Source of the DNA: an uncultured Candidatus Nemicrothrix sp.
Lineage (GTDB): Bacteria > Actinomycetota > Acidimicrobiia > Acidimicrobiales > MedAcidi-G1
Direction: 5' to 3'
Length of the DNA stretch: 64,000 bases
Assembly (NCBI GenBank): GCA_913055915.1
Contig: CAJXKL010000007.1
Span: forward strand, 30,150-94,149
Within the stretch, counting starts at the first letter, position 1, and the number at the start of each line of letters is the position of its first letter. Below are positions 62,034 to 64,000 of the stretch, one piece after another. The translations under genes and the position numbers were made by a program. The notes under the pieces were generated by a model. That model was given only the letters and a program-made list of their open reading frames with translations, did not search any database and was not told the DNA's origin.

Positions 62034-64000
62034 ATGAGTAAGCGAACACAGAAGTTGCTCGCCGTTGTACTGGGGTCCGCCCTGGTCTTCTCGGCCTGTG
62101 GCAGTGACACTGAAGAGGCTGGACCAGCCGCCACTACGGCTGCACCGGCAACAACGGCTGCACCGGTAGCAACCGCTGCACCGGCTGAGCCGGTGAGCGT
62201 TGGCATGGTGTACGACATTGGAGGCCGTGGCGACGGAGGCTTCAATGACTCCGCGTACCTCGGCCTTGAGCGTGGCCAGAACGAACTGGGTGCATCCATT
62301 TCTGATGCTTCACCCAACAGTGACGGTTCGAACCGTGCCGAGTTGCTGCGCCTCCAGGCTGATGACAACGATCTTGTGATCGGTGTCGGCTTCCTCTTTG
62401 CGGACACGATGACAGAGGTGGCCGCGGAGTATCCCGACACGAACTTTGCGATCATCGACGGCTGGGTCGAGGCTCCAAATGTGGCTTCACTGGGCTTTGC
62501 CGAGCACGAGGGTTCCTTCCTCGTCGGAGCGGCTGCCGGCCTCAAGACCGAAGTTGACACAATCGGCTTCATCGGTGGTGTGAACATAGACCTGATCACA
62601 AAGTTCGAAGCCGGCTTCTTGGCCGGTGTCGCTGCAACCAACCCGGATGCAAACGTTCTTTCTGAGTACATCAGCGAACCGCCTGACTTCTCGGGTTTCA
62701 ACGCACCTGACCGTGGTCGTGAAATCGCCCTATCCATGTTTGAAAAGGGTGCTGACATCATCTACCACGCTGCTGGTGGCTCTGGTGGCGGCCTCTTCGA
62801 GGCTGCCAAGTCGGTCTCTGAGGAGTCCGGCTCAAAGGTCTGGGCTATCGGTGTCGACCAAGACCAGTACATGACGGCCGATGAGGGGGTACGCGAGTAC
62901 ATCCTCACGTCGATGCTCAAGCGTGTAGACGTAGCTGTGTTCAACACGATCAAGGCCCAGGGCGAAGGCAACTTCGTCGGTGGCGGCCAGGCCTTTGACC
63001 TCGCTGTCGACGGCGTCGGCTACTCCACCACCGGTGGCTTCATCGACGACATCGTCGGCGAGCTCGAAGACCTCAAGGCCAAAATCGTGTCCGGCGCCAT
63101 ATCAGTACCCACCACCCCGGGTGAGAGGGCTGTGGTATTGCCCGACCTGGGTGGCCGCGTCATCACGATCGCAGTTGACAACGCCTACCTGCCATTCGCC
63201 TACATCCCGGCTGACACCGGTGTGGCTATGGGTTGGGACTACGACGCCATGGACGAGGTCTGTGCCCGGATCAACTGCGTTCCGAGCTTCCAGGAGTTCG
63301 TGTGGGACGGCACGATCATCGCCACCGGTGAGGGCCAGTTCGACATGGCCGGTGGCGGCATCACGATCACCGAGGAACGCGACAAGATCGTAGACTTCTC
63401 GATCAGCTTCATAAGTACCGACCAAAAGATCCTGATCCAGAAGGACAACGCAGAGATCGGCTCGCGTGCCGACCTCGAGGCCTCCGACTGCAACGCCGGT
63501 TCAATGACCGGTACTACCAACTACGACCTCTCGGTGGACGTGGTCGGTGAGGCCCGGATCGTGGCCTTCGAGTCATTCGCCTTTGCCGTGCAAGCACTGA
63601 TCACCGGCGACGTGTGCGCCGTGATCATGGACGACGTTGCCGGTCAGGGCTACCAGGGCGAGAACGCCGACCAGGTGTCAATAATCGACGAGGTCCTCAC
63701 CTCAGATCCGCTGGGCTGGGCCTTCACCGAGGGCAGCGACCTGGTTGCTCCCTTCAACGCCGCACTCCAGTCCATGAAGGACGACGGCACCCTGGCGGCC
63801 CTGAACGCCAGCTACTTCGGTACCGCCTTCAGCATCACCTACGACGACATCGGCGATGGCGCCTACGCAGCTCCGCCGATTGCCTTTGACTTTGGTGTGA
63901 CTGAGGATGTGATTCGTGTTGGTGCGATTGCTGACCTGTCGGGCATCTTTGCTCCGTTGGTGATTCAGATTATTGATGCGCAGACGGCGTATTGGGACAT
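62034..64000 (+). CDS. Lipoprotein fusing three substrate-binding domains (BMP + SBP_bac_3 + LIV type), partial
   Basis: Open from ATG 62034 (GGAGGGG just upstream) to the right edge: 655 residues visible, no stop. Lipoprotein signal with Cys22 (LVFSACGS), then a Thr/Ala/Pro linker encoded by three 18-bp repeats. Residues ~54-361 form a BMP/PnrA-like nucleoside-binding domain (VGMVYDIGGRGDGGFNDSA, EHEGSFLVGAAAGL, IIYHAAGGSGGGLFEA). Residues ~375-600 form an SBP_bac_3 amino-acid-binding domain (ITIAVDNAYLPFAYIP, FVWDGTIIATGEGQFDMAGG, TEERDKIVDFS). From ~626 a LIV/Peripla_BP_6 domain begins (VIRVGAIADLSGIFAP). It is anchored outside the membrane and presumably presents several solutes to ABC permeases. 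The fusion order is unusual. G/C at third codon positions drops sharply in the last domain. Confidence 0.88.
   Translation, partial: MSKRTQKLLAVVLGSALVFSACGSDTEEAGPAATTAAPATTAAPVATAAPAEPVSVGMVYDIGGRGDGGFNDSAYLGLERGQNELGASISDASPNSDGSNRAELLRLQADDNDLVIGVGFLFADTMTEVAAEYPDTNFAIIDGWVEAPNVASLGFAEHEGSFLVGAAAGLKTEVDTIGFIGGVNIDLITKFEAGFLAGVAATNPDANVLSEYISEPPDFSGFNAPDRGREIALSMFEKGADIIYHAAGGSGGGLFEAAKSVSEESGSKVWAIGVDQDQYMTADEGVREYILTSMLKRVDVAVFNTIKAQGEGNFVGGGQAFDLAVDGVGYSTTGGFIDDIVGELEDLKAKIVSGAISVPTTPGERAVVLPDLGGRVITIAVDNAYLPFAYIPADTGVAMGWDYDAMDEVCARINCVPSFQEFVWDGTIIATGEGQFDMAGGGITITEERDKIVDFSISFISTDQKILIQKDNAEIGSRADLEASDCNAGSMTGTTNYDLSVDVVGEARIVAFESFAFAVQALITGDVCAVIMDDVAGQGYQGENADQVSIIDEVLTSDPLGWAFTEGSDLVAPFNAALQSMKDDGTLAALNASYFGTAFSITYDDIGDGAYAAPPIAFDFGVTEDVIRVGAIADLSGIFAPLVIQIIDAQTAYWD
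62133..62186 (+). repeat. Three tandem 18-bp repeats encoding an Ala/Thr/Pro linker
   Basis: Units 62133-62150, 62151-62168 and 62169-62186 are near-identical (core CGGCTGCACCGG), each coding for six residues of the type T-T-A-A-P-A. They form the flexible linker between the lipid anchor and the BMP domain and could vary in number between strains. Confidence 0.8.

Noticed and set aside
61967..62761. Minus-strand open frame of 264 codons
   Set aside because: Antisense to the BMP domain of the lipoprotein gene; its composition is Ser/Pro/Ala-rich with no motifs.

Overview
The window comes from a high-GC actinobacterium, most likely a marine Acidimicrobiia-type lineage (inference). It encodes the tiny actinobacterial ribosomal proteins bS22 and bL37, an Rpf-domain cell-wall protein in the order tatD-rpf-rsmA-ispE, a DUF501 gene beside an exopolyphosphatase, an LLM-class flavin enzyme, many GTG/TTG starts and very tight operons. 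Two tRNA genes are present (Leu-UAA, Gln-UUG). I see no rRNA, insertion sequence, prophage or CRISPR array. No gene-free stretch exceeds about 250 bases.

Layout. 1-1339: end of a branched-chain amino acid ABC transporter (livM, livH). 1552-3833: class IV aminotransferase, sulfotransferase-like protein, and an AhpD-family protein whose reading frame is crossed by an in-frame TGA exactly where the peroxidatic Cys belongs, followed by a bacterial SECIS-like hairpin. This is a probable selenoprotein and the main finding. 3843-6419: ornithine cyclodeaminase-family reductase plus two-subunit aconitase X, a likely cis-3-hydroxyproline degradation operon. 6483-13141: GFA protein, ppdK behind tRNA-Leu, an Fe-S RecB/Cas4-like nuclease, an MFS transporter and a crotonase. 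13163-17514: a six-gene minus-strand run of xdhC, mocA, coxG, DUF501, ppx and an acetyltransferase. 17564-21372: CoA-ester lyase divergent from ppc. 21491-24873: coxS-coxM-coxD-coxE with no large subunit. 24974-27512: DrrAB-type ABC exporter.

27673-37579 is the conserved housekeeping run prs-rplY-pth-mfd-ppiC-mazG-eno-divIC (minus strand). 37719-39496 holds a tiny membrane protein and an acyl-CoA ligase. 39741-50618 is a nine-gene plus-strand catabolic operon: three-subunit molybdenum hydroxylase, CoA ligase, alpha/beta hydrolase, LLM flavin enzyme, SDR, amidase, crotonase and MaoC hydratase, most of them overlapping by a few bases. A PLP decarboxylase follows.

52272-59405 is a second housekeeping run (rbsK-like, DUF192, rsmI, metG, tatD, rpf, rsmA, ispE). 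Then come a queuosine-salvage protein, ychF, bL37 and, running off the right edge, a lipoprotein fusing three different periplasmic substrate-binding domains (BMP, SBP_bac_3, LIV type).

Themes: molybdenum hydroxylases with their maturation factors (xdhC, mocA, coxG, coxD, coxE) could serve both the coxSM pair and the catabolic operon. ppdK, ppc and the CoA-ester lyase meet at the PEP/oxaloacetate/malyl-CoA node. Nutrient uptake appears at both edges.
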